The notes: generated from the letters alone by a model not told the origin. 64,000 bases of DNA from an uncultured Acidobacteriota bacterium (GCA_937873515.1 CALMYB010000006.1:327086-391085); one strand, 5' to 3'. Numbered from the stretch's first letter, positions 25,340-35,693 are shown. Made by a program: numbers and translations.

Positions 25340-26638
25340 TCAGGGGCGATAAAGAGCCTCGATCTCGTTTCGCAATTCGGCCGGAAAGCATACGCGTTGA
25401 GCACGATATCCTTCCTGCAGTCCGCGGACCGCAGCACTGACCTCGGAGATCTCGCGTATCTTCGGCCGGGAATAGCCGTGTTCGACGAATATTAGATTTT
25501 TCGGGTCGTCCGTCGTGCGTGAATAGAAGTAGTAGTCTGCGTGCTTTGCCGAATCTTCAACAAGATAATACTCTGGGTCGTACCCGTTCCTCTCGACGAC
25601 ATCGCGGGCACGATCAAGGAATACCGCCATTTCAGCGTCATCCATGTCCAGATCGAACGCCTTGAATATTTGCCGGTCGATAAAGCGCTTCGCAAGGTCG
25701 GACAGGATCGGGTCACTGCTCGATCGCCACTGCTTTATGTGAAATAAAACATCCGTATCATCGAGTTCGAGGTGCTTTTCGAGGTCGAGCCGTTCGCCTC
25801 GGAGAATCTTCTCGAGCGAACTGTCCGGGAGATGCCAAACATCGCCGTCTGACCCATACACGACGATCGCTCGATGCAGCAAGCTCTTGAGGACCGATTC
25901 GGCAGCTCGAAGAGTTCGGTGAAAATATACTTGCCGAAACATATAGTATCTCGCCTGCAAGTAGTCCTCTACGGCGGCAATGCCGGGCGCCGCGACGAAT
26001 ATTCGGTCGTTCTCCTCGTCGATCTCGATCGATTTTACGATCCACTCAAGATCGTAAACCCCGTACTTCGCTCCGGTCATCAAGCTGTCGCGGAGCAGAT
26101 AGTCCATACGGTCAACGTCAAGCTGCGATGAGATCAGCTGAGCAAGTGCGCGGCGTCGAAAGGTGCCCTTGATGATCGAGGCGACATCATCTGCCAAGCT
26201 CGGCGAAAAGGCCGTAAGTACTTGATTGATCCCGGTTCGAGGTTCCGATATGGCGGCAATTGAATATTCTTCGTGGTGAAAGCCCAGGATCGCCTCGATC
26301 ACGTGGGAAAACGCCCCGTGGCCGATGTCGTGCAGTAAGGCGGCCGCTCGGACCGCGATCCGCTCCTCGTCCGAGAGGTTGTGTTCGGCTGAAAGTTTTG
26401 CAAGCACGCGAGTCGCAAGGTTAAACGCACCCAAACTGTGCGTAAAGCGGGAATGTTCGGCCGATTGGTAGGCAAAATATGCAAGTCCGAGCTGCCTGAT
26501 CCGCCGCAGACGCTGAAACTCCGGTGTGTCGATGAGGTCGGCGAACAATCGGCCTTCCGCCGTTCGAGCATCGACACGGATGATGTTGTGGACTGCGTCG
26601 CGATAATATCGCTCGGAGCCGCTCTCTCGGTTCGGCAT
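25340..26638 (-). CDS. HD-domain phosphohydrolase (dNTPase-like)
   Basis: A 432-residue protein from the ATG at 26638 (MPNRESGSERYYRDAVHNII). The HD pattern is complete: RRIRQLGLAYFAYQSAEHSRFTHS, then AALLHDIGHGAFSHVIE with the central HD, and SSQLDVDRMDYLLRDS for the distal D. This is the SAMHD1/YwfO-like family of deoxynucleoside triphosphate triphosphohydrolases. An in-frame upstream extension to 26731 is AT-rich and is disregarded. First gene of a likely operon with the TonB-C protein and the M13 peptidase; no functional link is evident. Confidence 0.92.
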   Translation of the reverse strand: MPNRESGSERYYRDAVHNIIRVDARTAEGRLFADLIDTPEFQRLRRIRQLGLAYFAYQSAEHSRFTHSLGAFNLATRVLAKLSAEHNLSDEERIAVRAAALLHDIGHGAFSHVIEAILGFHHEEYSIAAISEPRTGINQVLTAFSPSLADDVASIIKGTFRRRALAQLISSQLDVDRMDYLLRDSLMTGAKYGVYDLEWIVKSIEIDEENDRIFVAAPGIAAVEDYLQARYYMFRQVYFHRTLRAAESVLKSLLHRAIVVYGSDGDVWHLPDSSLEKILRGERLDLEKHLELDDTDVLFHIKQWRSSSDPILSDLAKRFIDRQIFKAFDLDMDDAEMAVFLDRARDVVERNGYDPEYYLVEDSAKHADYYFYSRTTDDPKNLIFVEHGYSRPKIREISEVSAAVRGLQEGYRAQRVCFPAELRNEIEALYRP

Positions 26639-26781
26639 TATGAGCCTAATATGCGGCAGAAAAGCCGGTTTTCGCAAGCCGAATGCTCGATATCTCCAAA
26701 AACTCCCGAAAAAATCTAAATTTTCGTACAAAATAATGGATGATCTTCGGTGTTTTCGGTTTTCCGTGCGCCCTTAAAGAT

Positions 26782-26809
26782 TTGTAAAGTAGTGTAAATG
26801 CGGTATTTA
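26782..26809 (+). promoter_or_regulatory. Possible sigma-70 promoter of the Oar-like receptor
   Basis: TTGTAA, 16-bp spacer, TATTTA, followed by a ~125-base leader containing a short AAAAGGC / GCCTTTT stem and an AATAGGAGACAAAGT ribosome-binding region. Only a fair match to consensus; it is placed in the only AT-rich gap before the gene. Confidence 0.35.
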
Positions 26810-26939
26810 ACACGTTTGGCACGGCCTGAGACGGCTGTGGAGAGCAAATTGCATAAAAAAAGGCTGAAAAAGTGTCCATTGAGGCCTTTTATTAAGTTCA
26901 GAAACTCTCGAAAAGAGACTTTGAATAGGAGACAAAGTA

Positions 26940-29900
26940 ATGAGAAATAAGTTTGCATTTATTTCCTCGATCATGCTGATCGTGCTCTGCTTCGCTTTCT
27001 CAGCGTTTGCACAGGGTACTCGCGGCAGCATCGAGGGAGTAGTGAAAGACCAGAACGATGCCGTCGTTCCCGGTGCGAAAGTCACCGCGGTTTCGACCGG
27101 TACCACGACTGGCTTTAACAGATCCGTAATGTCGGATTCTAATGGCTATTTCGTCGTGCCTAACGTTCCGGTGGGAACCTACTCGGTCACGATCGAAAAA
27201 GAAAGCTTCAAGACTTCGAAGCAGAACGTAACGGTTACACTCGACCGTTCGGCTCGTGCAGATGTGAAGCTTGAGGTCGGCGGCGGCGTCAGCGACGTTA
27301 CCGTCACTGGCGGCGACAACGTCACCATCGACCCGACGGAATCGAAACTCCAGACCAACCTCACACAGAAGTTGATCGATTCGCTTCCGAAAGGCACCAC
27401 GTTTACCAGCCTCTTGAAGGCCGCTCCGAACGTTCGTCCGGAAGGTCTTTCGGGTGGTTTCCAGGTTGACGGTGCTTCGGGCTCGGAAAACGTTTGGGTT
27501 ATCGACGGTCAGGAAGTTACCAACTTCCGTACTGGTACGCTCAACTCGAACAACAACGTTCCCTTTGAGCTCATCCAGGAAGTTCAGGTCAAATCGACCG
27601 GTTTCGAAGCCGAATACGGCGGCGCTACCGGCGGTGTGATCACGGTCGTTACCCAGGGCGGAAACGATCAGTGGCACGGCAACTTCGGTATGTCGTGGCG
27701 CCCGCAGAAGCTCCAGGGTGACAGCCACCCGTTCCTTAGCCGCTACGGCAGCGCCGCTGGTGCTTACGAGTACCTGCCGGTTCCGCAGACGGGCGGTGTT
27801 TCGTACTATCCGGTTGCTAAGCTGAACGGCCCGATCGTCAAGAACCGCTTCTGGTTCTCGGCTATCTATGCTCCGCAGGTCTTCGATTACAACCAGAACG
27901 TTACCTATTATAACCAGTTGGCTCCGGGCCGCTCGGCTATCGGTTCTGAAGAGTTCAAGTCGAAGCAGACGACGCAGGAAGCGTTCGTTCGTCTCGATGC
28001 TCAGCCGCACTCGAAGCTCCGCTTGTTCGGATCGTTCCTTTGGAACCCGATCTCGGTCAAGGGTACGCTTCCGGGTACGACCTATGGTTTGACCAACGCT
28101 CCTGGCTCCGCTGCCCAGCTTCATGATGGCGGTGGTCGTCAGAACTCGAACAGCTTGAACGGTCAGGCTTCGTGGACACCGCTCTCGAAGTTGGTCATCA
28201 ACGTTCACGCAGGCCGTACGTTCCTGAACGAAAAGCTTGGTTCTTACAACATCCCGAACGCAACTCGTTACCTTTGCAGTGCTTCGAGCCTCTTCCCGCC
28301 GGCAGCTGGTACAGCTCCTGCAGGAAACCCGATCACCCAGGCACAGGCGGGCTGCAGCCTTGGCCAGTCGAACTTCCCGAGCAACTTCCAGCTCGCTTAC
28401 GACGTTTCGACTCGTACACTCTTTGATACTGACGCTAGCTACATCGGCCTTAACGCCGGCGGCCGTCACAATATCAAATTCGGTTATCAGTACAACCGCA
28501 TTTCCAACACGACCGAGCAGGGTTACACGAACACAGGTGTGATCGTCCTCTACTACGGACGTGATTGCGCGGACTTCGGTTACACGGTTAGCGCTGCTAG
28601 CGCAGTTGGCTGCGGTTACATGCAGCGTTTTGGTACCGTTGGTAAAGCGAGCAGCGCGAGCAACGCTCTCTTTGTCCAGGATTCATGGACGATCGCAGAT
28701 CGCCTGACCTTGAACCTCGGTGTCCGTTCCGACATGGAAGATGTTCCTTCCTTCAAAGCCGGCAACCCGGGTATTCACTTCAGCTGGGCGGATAAGATCG
28801 CTCCGCGTCTTGGTGCTGCTTTTGACCTCTTCGGCAATGGCAAGACCAAGCTCTTTGCCAGCTACGGTTGGTTCTATGATCGCTTCAAGTATGAACTGCC
28901 CCGCGGTTCGTTCGGCGGCGACTTCTACCGTCGTGATTGGTTCGATATCACACTTGCTCGTGGAACGGCGTACACCGGCTACACCTTTGCAAACATCCTC
29001 GGAAGCCATCCGGATCCGATCGGTGGAAACTGCCCTGGTGACGGTACGCTGATCTATCCTCCGGGCTACTCGACCTGTAACCTCGACTATCGCATCCCGT
29101 CCAACTCGGGCCTCGGTATCGATGTTTCGGGTGCTGTCGATCCCAACATCAAGGCTGCACGTCAGTCCGAATACACCTTTGGTGTTCAGCATCAGTTGTT
29201 CCGCAACTGGTTCGTTCGCGGACGCTACACCCACAAGCAGGTCGACAAGGCTATCGAAGATGTCGGTTCGATCAGCGTGTCGGGTTCAGAAGCTTATGTC
29301 ATCGGTAACCCCGGCGAAGGCCTTGCCTGCGCGGTTTACACGGCAGACGGTTTCCCGTGCGCCAAGGCAGAGCGTAAGTATGATGCCGTTGAGATCGGCC
29401 TCGACAAGCGTTTTGCAAATAACTGGTTCCTGAGCGCAAGCTACACCTGGAGCCGTCTGTTCGGTAACTACGGTGGTCTCGCCAGCTCTGACGAAGGCGG
29501 CCGTACCAGCCCGAACGTCAACCGTAACTTCGACCTTCCGTTCGAGCCCTGGGCCATGACCGGTAAGCCGAACAACGGCCTTCTTTCAACGGATCGTCCG
29601 CATGTCTTCAAGGCATACGGCGGCTACGATCACAATTGGAGCAAGTCGAACACGACGTCAGTTTCGTTCTTTACCACGGCTCAGTCTGGTACACCGATGA
29701 CGACGCGTGCTAACTTCATCGCTTCACTCGCGATCATCGTGTATGGCCGCGGCGACCTTGGCCGCTCGGCTGCGTACTACAGCACCGACCTTAATATTGA
29801 TCACAAATATAAGTTCGGCCGCGATAACCGCATCACGATCCAGCCGTACGTCAACATCCTGAACCTTTTCGACCGCAAGTCGGAAACGGGTGTTGTTGAG

Positions 29901-30137
29901 ACGATCACCACCTCGACGATCAGCAACGGAACACTTCTTTCAGGCGGTTGCGCTCCAACCACCTGTGTGGACATGTTCTCGGCAATGCACCTCGTCACAG
30001 GCGGTGCGGGCATCACGCAGTATGTCAATAGCTGGCTTGCTGCTAATCCGGCTGCTCGCAAATACAACGTGTATGGCCTCTCGAGTGGCTTCAGTGCTCC
30101 TCGCGAAGTCCGCTTCGGCGCACGTCTGTACTTCTAA
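26940..30137 (+). CDS. Oar-like TonB-dependent outer-membrane protein
   Basis: 1065 residues: signal peptide (MRNKFAFISSIMLIVLCFAF), carboxypeptidase-regulatory domain at about 25-115 (GSIEGVVKDQNDAVVPGAKV), plug-like domain to about 240 (FQVDGASGSENVWVIDGQEV, FEAEYGGATGGVITVVTQGG), then a long beta barrel ending in REVRFGARLYF with a C-terminal aromatic residue, as expected for an outer-membrane barrel. Oar-type proteins are abundant in Acidobacteriota and Myxococcota and are thought to move large ligands or proteins. Codon use is strongly skewed, with frequent AAC, TTC and GGT/GGC and few rare codons, suggesting very high expression. It has its own terminator. Confidence 0.93.
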   Translation: MRNKFAFISSIMLIVLCFAFSAFAQGTRGSIEGVVKDQNDAVVPGAKVTAVSTGTTTGFNRSVMSDSNGYFVVPNVPVGTYSVTIEKESFKTSKQNVTVTLDRSARADVKLEVGGGVSDVTVTGGDNVTIDPTESKLQTNLTQKLIDSLPKGTTFTSLLKAAPNVRPEGLSGGFQVDGASGSENVWVIDGQEVTNFRTGTLNSNNNVPFELIQEVQVKSTGFEAEYGGATGGVITVVTQGGNDQWHGNFGMSWRPQKLQGDSHPFLSRYGSAAGAYEYLPVPQTGGVSYYPVAKLNGPIVKNRFWFSAIYAPQVFDYNQNVTYYNQLAPGRSAIGSEEFKSKQTTQEAFVRLDAQPHSKLRLFGSFLWNPISVKGTLPGTTYGLTNAPGSAAQLHDGGGRQNSNSLNGQASWTPLSKLVINVHAGRTFLNEKLGSYNIPNATRYLCSASSLFPPAAGTAPAGNPITQAQAGCSLGQSNFPSNFQLAYDVSTRTLFDTDASYIGLNAGGRHNIKFGYQYNRISNTTEQGYTNTGVIVLYYGRDCADFGYTVSAASAVGCGYMQRFGTVGKASSASNALFVQDSWTIADRLTLNLGVRSDMEDVPSFKAGNPGIHFSWADKIAPRLGAAFDLFGNGKTKLFASYGWFYDRFKYELPRGSFGGDFYRRDWFDITLARGTAYTGYTFANILGSHPDPIGGNCPGDGTLIYPPGYSTCNLDYRIPSNSGLGIDVSGAVDPNIKAARQSEYTFGVQHQLFRNWFVRGRYTHKQVDKAIEDVGSISVSGSEAYVIGNPGEGLACAVYTADGFPCAKAERKYDAVEIGLDKRFANNWFLSASYTWSRLFGNYGGLASSDEGGRTSPNVNRNFDLPFEPWAMTGKPNNGLLSTDRPHVFKAYGGYDHNWSKSNTTSVSFFTTAQSGTPMTTRANFIASLAIIVYGRGDLGRSAAYYSTDLNIDHKYKFGRDNRITIQPYVNILNLFDRKSETGVVETITTSTISNGTLLSGGCAPTTCVDMFSAMHLVTGGAGITQYVNSWLAANPAARKYNVYGLSSGFSAPREVRFGARLYF

Positions 30138-30165
30138 GAACTTAACCGTTCTTGGATAGACCCTC

Positions 30166-30202
30166 GGCCCGCTCGCCTCGTGCGAGCGGGCCTCTTTCAT
30201 TT
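30166..30202 (+). terminator. Intrinsic terminator after the Oar-like gene
   Basis: An 11-bp perfect GC-rich stem (GGCCCGCTCGC / GCGAGCGGGCC) with a 5-base loop followed by TCTTTCATTT, 29 bp after the stop codon. Confidence 0.88.
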
Positions 30203-30290
30203 CTGACTGAGAGAGCGGACGTCCGCCGTCGGTCAGCTTTCGATATTCCTCTCGCGACACGCTAAAATAGAAACTTCACTTGCTTTCGAG

Positions 30291-32156
30291 ATGTCCGAAG
30301 AGGTTCGCAAATATCACGAAGAAGACGCCATCGGCAAGACCTACGACCTAAAGGTCGCCAAGCGCCTCGCACGCTACCTGCGGCCGTATTGGAAGGTAGC
30401 CGCGGCCGCGCTCCTTCTCACATTCGTTACGAACATACTTGCGTCGATCCAGCCGCTCTTTACTAAGGTCGCGGTCGATAGCTATATCATTCCAAAGAAC
30501 GTCGACGGCATCTGGCTATTTTCATTCGCTTTCTTTGGCGTATTCTTTCTTAGATTCATCTTCTCGTATGTGCAGGAGATCCTGCTCAACACGGTCGGCC
30601 AACGTGTGATGTTCGATCTGCGGACCGAACTTTTTACAAAGCTGCAGGATCAGGAACTTGCATACTACGATCAGTATCCTGTCGGCCGAACGATGACGCG
30701 GCTCACAAGTGATGTCGATGCACTGAACGAACTCTTTACATCGGGCGTTATAGATGTGCTCGGCGATCTTGTTGTGATCTTCGCGATCATCGCGATGATG
30801 TTCTGGCTCAACTGGAAGCTCGCCGTCGTCACGCTCATCACCGTGCCCCTTCTGTTCGCTGCTACGAACTGGTTTCGGAAGCGCGCCCGCCACGGTTTTG
30901 ACCGCGTGCGTACCCGAAGCGCGAAGCTGAATGCGTTCTTGCAGGAATATGTGTCGGGTGCCCAGACCGTACAGCTCTTTAATGCAGAGAAGAAGGCCCG
31001 ACGGCGCTTCTCCGAGATCAACGATGACTATCGCGATGCGAACATCGAAACGATCTACTATTACGCTGTTTTCTATCCGTTGGTCGATTTTATCGGAGCT
31101 GTCGGTGTGGCGATGATCATCTTTGTGTTCGGTTTCGAATCACTGAACGGATTCTTTAGCGTTTCGCAAGCCCTTTCGGTCGGCGTGCTCGCATCTTTCA
31201 TTCAATATTCGCTCCAACTCTTCCAACCGATCCGTGATCTTTCGGATAAGTTCAACGTCTTTCAAGCTGCGGTCGTCGCATCGCACAGGATCTTCATCAT
31301 GCTCGATCGCGAAGTGCTCATCAAGACGCCTGAAGAACCGAAGCTCGCCGGAAAGGCAAAGGGAAGTATAGAATTCGAGGGCGTTTGGTTCGCGTATAAG
31401 GAGGAAGATTGGGTCCTTAAGGATGTGTCGTTCTCGGTCGATATCGGCGAGAGCGTAGCATTGGTCGGGCACACCGGTTCAGGAAAAACGACCATCACGA
31501 ACCTCATTATGCGGTTCTACGATGTTCAGAAAGGCCGCATCCTCGTTGATGGTGTCGATGTCCGGGAATGGGATCTCGAAGCCCTGCGTTCGAACTTTGC
31601 CGTCGTTCTGCAGGATGTATTTCTCTTCAGCGGCACGATCGCTCAGAACATCAGGCTCGGCAATGATAACATCAGCGACGAAAAGATCCGTTGGGCGGCA
31701 AAAGAGGTGCGGGCCGACGAGTTCATCGGGGAGCTCGCGGACGGCTATGACACCAAGGTAAAAGAACGCGGTGCCGGTCTTTCCGTAGGGCAAAAGCAGC
31801 TTGTTTCATTTGCTCGTGCCCTTGCATTCGACCCGAAGATCCTGATCCTTGACGAGGCCACAAGTTCGATCGACACGGAGACCGAACAATTGATCCAGAG
31901 CGCGGTAGATCGCGTCATGGACGAGCGAACGTCGCTTGTCGTAGCTCATCGTCTTTCGACAATACAGAAATGTGACCGCATTATCGTCCTGCATCACGGC
32001 GAACTGCGCGAAATGGGTACGCACAACGAACTCCTGGCTCTCCGCGGGCTATATTGGCGGCTTTACCAGCTGCAGTATTCGGATGAGAAGCTGCATATTT
32101 CGGCACCGGGCTATTCTTCGGATGATCTGACCGGCGGCACTGCGTCAGTTGACTAG
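30291..32156 (+). CDS. ABC exporter, fused permease and ATPase (MsbA/MdlB-like)
   Basis: 621 residues: six membrane helices at about 35-320 and a nucleotide-binding domain at about 355-590. Walker A is [10 protein letters not shown]-loop [13 protein letters not shown], signature LSVGQ, Walker [14 protein letters not shown]-loop VVAHRLST. The LSVGQ variant, with Val in place of the first Gly, is common in the MdlB/YheH branch. It works as a homo- or heterodimer exporting lipids, peptides or drugs; no partner gene is adjacent. Good ATG at 30291. Confidence 0.95.
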   Translation: MSEEVRKYHEEDAIGKTYDLKVAKRLARYLRPYWKVAAAALLLTFVTNILASIQPLFTKVAVDSYIIPKNVDGIWLFSFAFFGVFFLRFIFSYVQEILLNTVGQRVMFDLRTELFTKLQDQELAYYDQYPVGRTMTRLTSDVDALNELFTSGVIDVLGDLVVIFAIIAMMFWLNWKLAVVTLITVPLLFAATNWFRKRARHGFDRVRTRSAKLNAFLQEYVSGAQTVQLFNAEKKARRRFSEINDDYRDANIETIYYYAVFYPLVDFIGAVGVAMIIFVFGFESLNGFFSVSQALSVGVLASFIQYSLQLFQPIRDLSDKFNVFQAAVVASHRIFIMLDREVLIKTPEEPKLAGKAKGSIEFEGVWFAYKEEDWVLKDVSFSVDIGESVALVGHTGSGKTTITNLIMRFYDVQKGRILVDGVDVREWDLEALRSNFAVVLQDVFLFSGTIAQNIRLGNDNISDEKIRWAAKEVRADEFIGELADGYDTKVKERGAGLSVGQKQLVSFARALAFDPKILILDEATSSIDTETEQLIQSAVDRVMDERTSLVVAHRLSTIQKCDRIIVLHHGELREMGTHNELLALRGLYWRLYQLQYSDEKLHISAPGYSSDDLTGGTASVD

Positions 32157-32241
32157 GGACCGCAGAGATGCGGCAGACCCATTATCGTTTTTAGCCGTTT
32201 GAGATTATAATCATCAAGTTCCTTAGCATCAACTTCCAAGC

Positions 32242-33231
32242 ATGGACGCTGCCGCCAAAGCCTTCACAGAAACTGCTATCGCTGAGATGTATGCTCGCTG
32301 CAATGAGAACGCGCCCAACTATGGAGTGTCCGCGGACGCATTCGCATCGTCAATACTCAAGACAATAGAGAAGCGCCTCGAGACTGCAAGCGTTGAGCCT
32401 TTGACCGCGCCGGAGATCGGGGAATTCCTCGGTAATCTTCAAGCGGACGACCTTTTCCTGGCTCTTGGATGTGCCGCGGGAAACGAACGGGCCTGGTGGG
32501 AGTTCGATCAGACGCATCGATCGTACATGGAGCGGTTCGCACGGCACCTTGCACGAGGTGATGCCGATCCGGACGAAGTGATCGGCAACGTCTATATCGA
32601 GCTTTATGGAACGCGTGTGGTTGACGGCGAGCGATACTCAAAGTTCGGCACGTATTCGGGCCGCGGGAGCCTTCGCGGATGGCTACGCACGATAATTTGG
32701 CATTCGGTTGTCGATCAGCACCGCGCCGGACACTCAGAGGTTTCGCTCGACGAGATGACTGAAACCATCGGAGAAGGAGCCGCGCATGCGGCATTCGCCA
32801 TCCCAACGCCTGATGGCGACAGCCAAATGGTCGAGCAGGTTGCCCGCGATAAATATCGCTCGGCGACGGCCGCTGCATTGTCAGAGGCCTTTGCTGCTTT
32901 GGAACCGCACGAAAAACTTCTGATCGCGCTCTATCACGTGGACAATTTGAAACTGCGTGAGATATCGCGTCTTGTCGAAGATGAGGCGTCTCCCCTTCGC
33001 GGTTGGATCAAAAGGAGATCGTCGGCAAGGGAGAAAGATCCGTCGGCCCGCATTCATGAATCGACCGTAATGCGTTGGCTCGAAAAGAGTTACGAGCGTA
33101 TACTGGATGTTTTCAAAAAAGATCTGACCGTCCGTCAAGGCCTGAATGCCGACGAGGTAGAGATCTGCATCGGACTAGCGTCAGCTGATCTTGCCGGCCC
33201 CGATCTCTATCGGGACCTTGCCGCGGGCTGA
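32242..33231 (+). CDS. Large ECF-like RNA polymerase sigma factor
   Basis: A 329-residue sigma factor. Region 2 lies around residues 80-160 (AWWEFDQTHRSYMERFARHL, then DADPDEVIGNVYIELYG and SGRGSLRGWLRTIIWHSVVD). Region 4 lies around 210-290 (AFAALEPHEKLLIALYHVDN, LKLREISRLV, STVMRWLEKSYERI). It is longer than usual ECF factors (~180-200) because of an N-terminal ~75 residue extension and an insert in region 4 (EDEASPLRGWIKRRSSAREK). The anti-sigma gene follows immediately, so the pair probably responds to an envelope signal. Confidence 0.88.
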   Translation: MDAAAKAFTETAIAEMYARCNENAPNYGVSADAFASSILKTIEKRLETASVEPLTAPEIGEFLGNLQADDLFLALGCAAGNERAWWEFDQTHRSYMERFARHLARGDADPDEVIGNVYIELYGTRVVDGERYSKFGTYSGRGSLRGWLRTIIWHSVVDQHRAGHSEVSLDEMTETIGEGAAHAAFAIPTPDGDSQMVEQVARDKYRSATAAALSEAFAALEPHEKLLIALYHVDNLKLREISRLVEDEASPLRGWIKRRSSAREKDPSARIHESTVMRWLEKSYERILDVFKKDLTVRQGLNADEVEICIGLASADLAGPDLYRDLAAG

Positions 33232-33316
33232 GAAAGCGGAATATTTTACGCAAAAGTTATCGATCCGCTGCGTCCATTACTCGGAGGCCTTTGGCTCACC
33301 CCCAAAGTGGGCAAAT

Positions 33317-33751
33317 ATGCAATACATCGACAACATCGAAACCCGTTTCCAAGACCTTTTTGCAGGATTTCTTCGCGATCGTACAAATGCCTTGTCGGTA
33401 TCGGCGAGTGGTTCGCATCTTGATGAGGATACGCTCGCAGCCTTCGTGGACGGCGGCCTGACGCTCCGTGAGATCGATCCGATAGTAGTGCATTTGGCGG
33501 AATGCGGCCATTGTCGCACTTCGACCGCCGCCCTTCTTCGCCTCGAGGCCGAGTTTGCTGACATTGCGATGCCTGCCCGTGACACGCAGGTCGAGTCGGC
33601 CGGATTTGCAGAGGCACTAAGCAGTTGGTTCTCCAAGCTCTTTGGAACGAGCACGGACGGGGTTTTCGCCCACGGAGAAAGATCTGAGAAAGACGGCGAC
33701 AATGACAAGAACGCCGGCGAAGACGATGGCGGCCGAAATGACGCCGAATAG
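33317..33751 (+). CDS. Zinc-finger anti-sigma factor
   Basis: A 144-residue protein from the ATG at 33317 (MQYIDNIETRFQDLFAGFLR). The ZAS-type zinc motif is present as VVHLAECGHCRTSTAALLRL, preceded by HLDEDTLAAFVDGGL. The C-terminal ~45 residues are charged and disordered (SEKDGDNDKNAGEDDGGRND). There is no membrane helix, so it would be a soluble anti-sigma factor of the adjacent sigma protein. Stop-to-start distance is 85 bp; an upstream in-frame start overlapping the sigma gene is possible but lacks support. Confidence 0.8.
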   Translation: MQYIDNIETRFQDLFAGFLRDRTNALSVSASGSHLDEDTLAAFVDGGLTLREIDPIVVHLAECGHCRTSTAALLRLEAEFADIAMPARDTQVESAGFAEALSSWFSKLFGTSTDGVFAHGERSEKDGDNDKNAGEDDGGRNDAE

Positions 33752-33793
33752 GCAGCAAGTTCCGGGCCTTTTTAATTAAATCGGTTCGATTCG

Positions 33794-33829
33794 GGAGCGG
33801 GATCCAAATGTCCGCTCCTTTTTTCTTTT
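33794..33829 (+). terminator. Intrinsic terminator after the anti-sigma gene
   Basis: Stem GGAGCGG / CCGCTCC with an 11-base loop followed by TTTTTTTTC and more T residues, 42 bp after the stop. Confidence 0.82.
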
Positions 33830-33955
33830 TCGCCGAATATCGCTCCGTCCGCGCGATTTTTTTCGATGTCGCTGCAACCTTTACCACCTCACAAAAATCT
33901 AATAAGAATCTAGTTTTTGTGCCCTCTGAGGTTTATACTCAATATTAGGGAAAAA

Positions 33956-34600
33956 ATGTTAGATAACGATCGACGGACCGATGAGGCGTCCGAATGCCCA
34001 TGGCAAAAGCAGCGGCTCACAGTAGAAAGGGTTGCTGACGCCGAACTGCCGACAAGGTTTGGCAAGTTCAGGATCGCGGGCTATCGTTCACTCACCAGTG
34101 ACGAAGAATTTGTCGTAATTTACATGGGTGAGATGCAGGCGGATGTGCCGACGCTTGTTCGGATCCACTCTCAGTGTCTTACGGGCGACGTGTTCGGATC
34201 GCTCAAATGTGATTGCGGGCCGCAACTTCATGAGGCAATGGAGCGTATTCATGCTGCCGGAAACGGCGCCATCGTCTATCAGCAGCAAGAAGGACGCGGT
34301 ATCGGCATTCTCAACAAGATCCGAGCCTATTCCTTGCAGGATGACGGAGCCGACACTGTCGAAGCGAACGAACAACTTGGGTTTGCAGTTGACCTAAGGA
34401 ATTACAGGCAGTGCGCCGAGATCCTTTTTGATATGGGGCTTTGCAAGGTCCGCGTGATGTCGAACAACCCTGAGAAGCTCAAGGCTCTCGAAGAAGCCGG
34501 GCTTCGCGTGGTCGAACGAGTCCCGATCAAGGTGCATACGGAAAAACCAGCTGCACATTATATTCAGACCAAGAAAGAAAAGATGGGCCATTTGCTCTAA
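33956..34600 (+). CDS. ribA: GTP cyclohydrolase II
   Basis: A 214-residue protein from ATG 33956 behind AGGGAAAAA. It has the zinc and active-site motif [20 protein letters not shown] followed by Gly, then [20 protein letters not shown], then [20 protein letters not shown]. It opens GTP to the pyrimidine precursor of riboflavin. It is the stand-alone form, without a fused RibB domain. No FMN riboswitch is visible in the 200 bp upstream, which contain the terminator of the previous unit. Confidence 0.95.
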   Translation: MLDNDRRTDEASECPWQKQRLTVERVADAELPTRFGKFRIAGYRSLTSDEEFVVIYMGEMQADVPTLVRIHSQCLTGDVFGSLKCDCGPQLHEAMERIHAAGNGAIVYQQQEGRGIGILNKIRAYSLQDDGADTVEANEQLGFAVDLRNYRQCAEILFDMGLCKVRVMSNNPEKLKALEEAGLRVVERVPIKVHTEKPAAHYIQTKKEKMGHLL

Positions 34601-34640
34601 TTGAGTCTCGACGGCCCCGCAATCATCTCGGAGGAAAATC

Positions 34641-35666
34641 ATGCATAGATCTGCATTTCGAGCGATATTATCGACGATCATTCTAGTTATTCTTGCCGGG
34701 GCGGCCGCAAGCGCCTACGCAAGTACGATTTCCGGCACCATCTATGATTCAAAAAAGAACGGTCTGCCGTACGTTGAGATCGAGTTGCAGAATGACAGGT
34801 ATGTAATGATTCAGCATGCAACGACAGACGGTATCGGCCGATATACCTTCGATGGCCTTGCCGATGGCACGTACTATGTCAAGGTCTTGCCGTTTCGGTA
34901 TGATATGGACGAGCAGACCCAGGAGGTCATTATCTCGACCGTTTCGGCCGCAGCTGGTTCGGGTGGAAATGCCTACATGATCCAGGATTTCTACCTGACT
35001 CCCCGAAAGGGTACGCTTGCTGCGGCTCAGGCAGAGGTAGTGGTTGCGCAGGAGATCCCAAAGGCCGCCAAAGAACAATATGAGGCGGCCGCGAAGCTTC
35101 TAAAGAAGGGTAAGACAGATGAGGCGATCCCTTTGCTCGAAGGCTCATTAAAGGACTTTCCCACGTATTTTCTCGCAAACGATGCCCTTGGCCAGATCTA
35201 CTTCCATAAGAATGATTTCGAGCATGCGGCCGCACGACTGCTGACGGCCTCTCAAGTCTATGACAAGAGTCCGATGACGCTGTATATGCTTGGGGTTTCG
35301 CTCGGCCACCTAAACTATCTTCCTGCGTCGATCATTGCCTTGAATAGTGCTGCAACACTGGCCCCTGAGTCATCGATGGTGCATTTGGCCCTCGGCAAGA
35401 CATACTTGAGCACCAAAGATTACAAGGCGGCCGAAACGAGCCTGCTCAATGCGAAGAAATTCGCAAAGACGCCAAGCGGCGAGCTCTATCAGATGCTTGC
35501 ACGTCTCTATAAAGCCACCAAGCAGTACTCCAAGGCGGCGGCAAGTCTTGAATCAATGCTGAAGAATGGCAATTACTCCGATGAGGCGAAATCGTCGCTT
35601 AAAAAGGAGATACAAGAATACAAGGCAAAGGCTGCGGCGAATAACGAGAAACCGACCGACGACTGA
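34641..35666 (+). CDS. Exported carboxypeptidase-regulatory/TPR protein
   Basis: A 341-residue protein with a GGAGG site before ATG 34641 and a signal peptide (RSAFRAILSTIILVILAGAA). A carboxypeptidase-regulatory beta sandwich at about 30-105 (ISGTIYDSKKNGLPYVEIEL) is followed by five or so tetratricopeptide repeats at about 130-320 (AKLLKKGKTDEAIPLLEGSL and similar). It is probably a periplasmic scaffold or adaptor. The gene ends in a strong intrinsic terminator. It is 40 bp from ribA but not functionally linked in any obvious way. Confidence 0.85.
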   Translation: MHRSAFRAILSTIILVILAGAAASAYASTISGTIYDSKKNGLPYVEIELQNDRYVMIQHATTDGIGRYTFDGLADGTYYVKVLPFRYDMDEQTQEVIISTVSAAAGSGGNAYMIQDFYLTPRKGTLAAAQAEVVVAQEIPKAAKEQYEAAAKLLKKGKTDEAIPLLEGSLKDFPTYFLANDALGQIYFHKNDFEHAAARLLTASQVYDKSPMTLYMLGVSLGHLNYLPASIIALNSAATLAPESSMVHLALGKTYLSTKDYKAAETSLLNAKKFAKTPSGELYQMLARLYKATKQYSKAAASLESMLKNGNYSDEAKSSLKKEIQEYKAKAAANNEKPTDD

Positions 35667-35693
35667 TGGATCTTTGGTCGGATCTTTGCAGAG

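Noticed and set aside
27000..28469. 489-codon open frame on the minus strand opposite the Oar-like receptor gene
   Set aside because: It is a by-product of the biased codons of the plus-strand gene; Arg/Val-rich product without domains, no ribosome-binding site, and the sense gene is unmistakable.
33752..33955. FMN riboswitch ahead of ribA
   Set aside because: The upstream gap holds only the previous terminator and an AT-rich stretch; none of the RFN core words are present.
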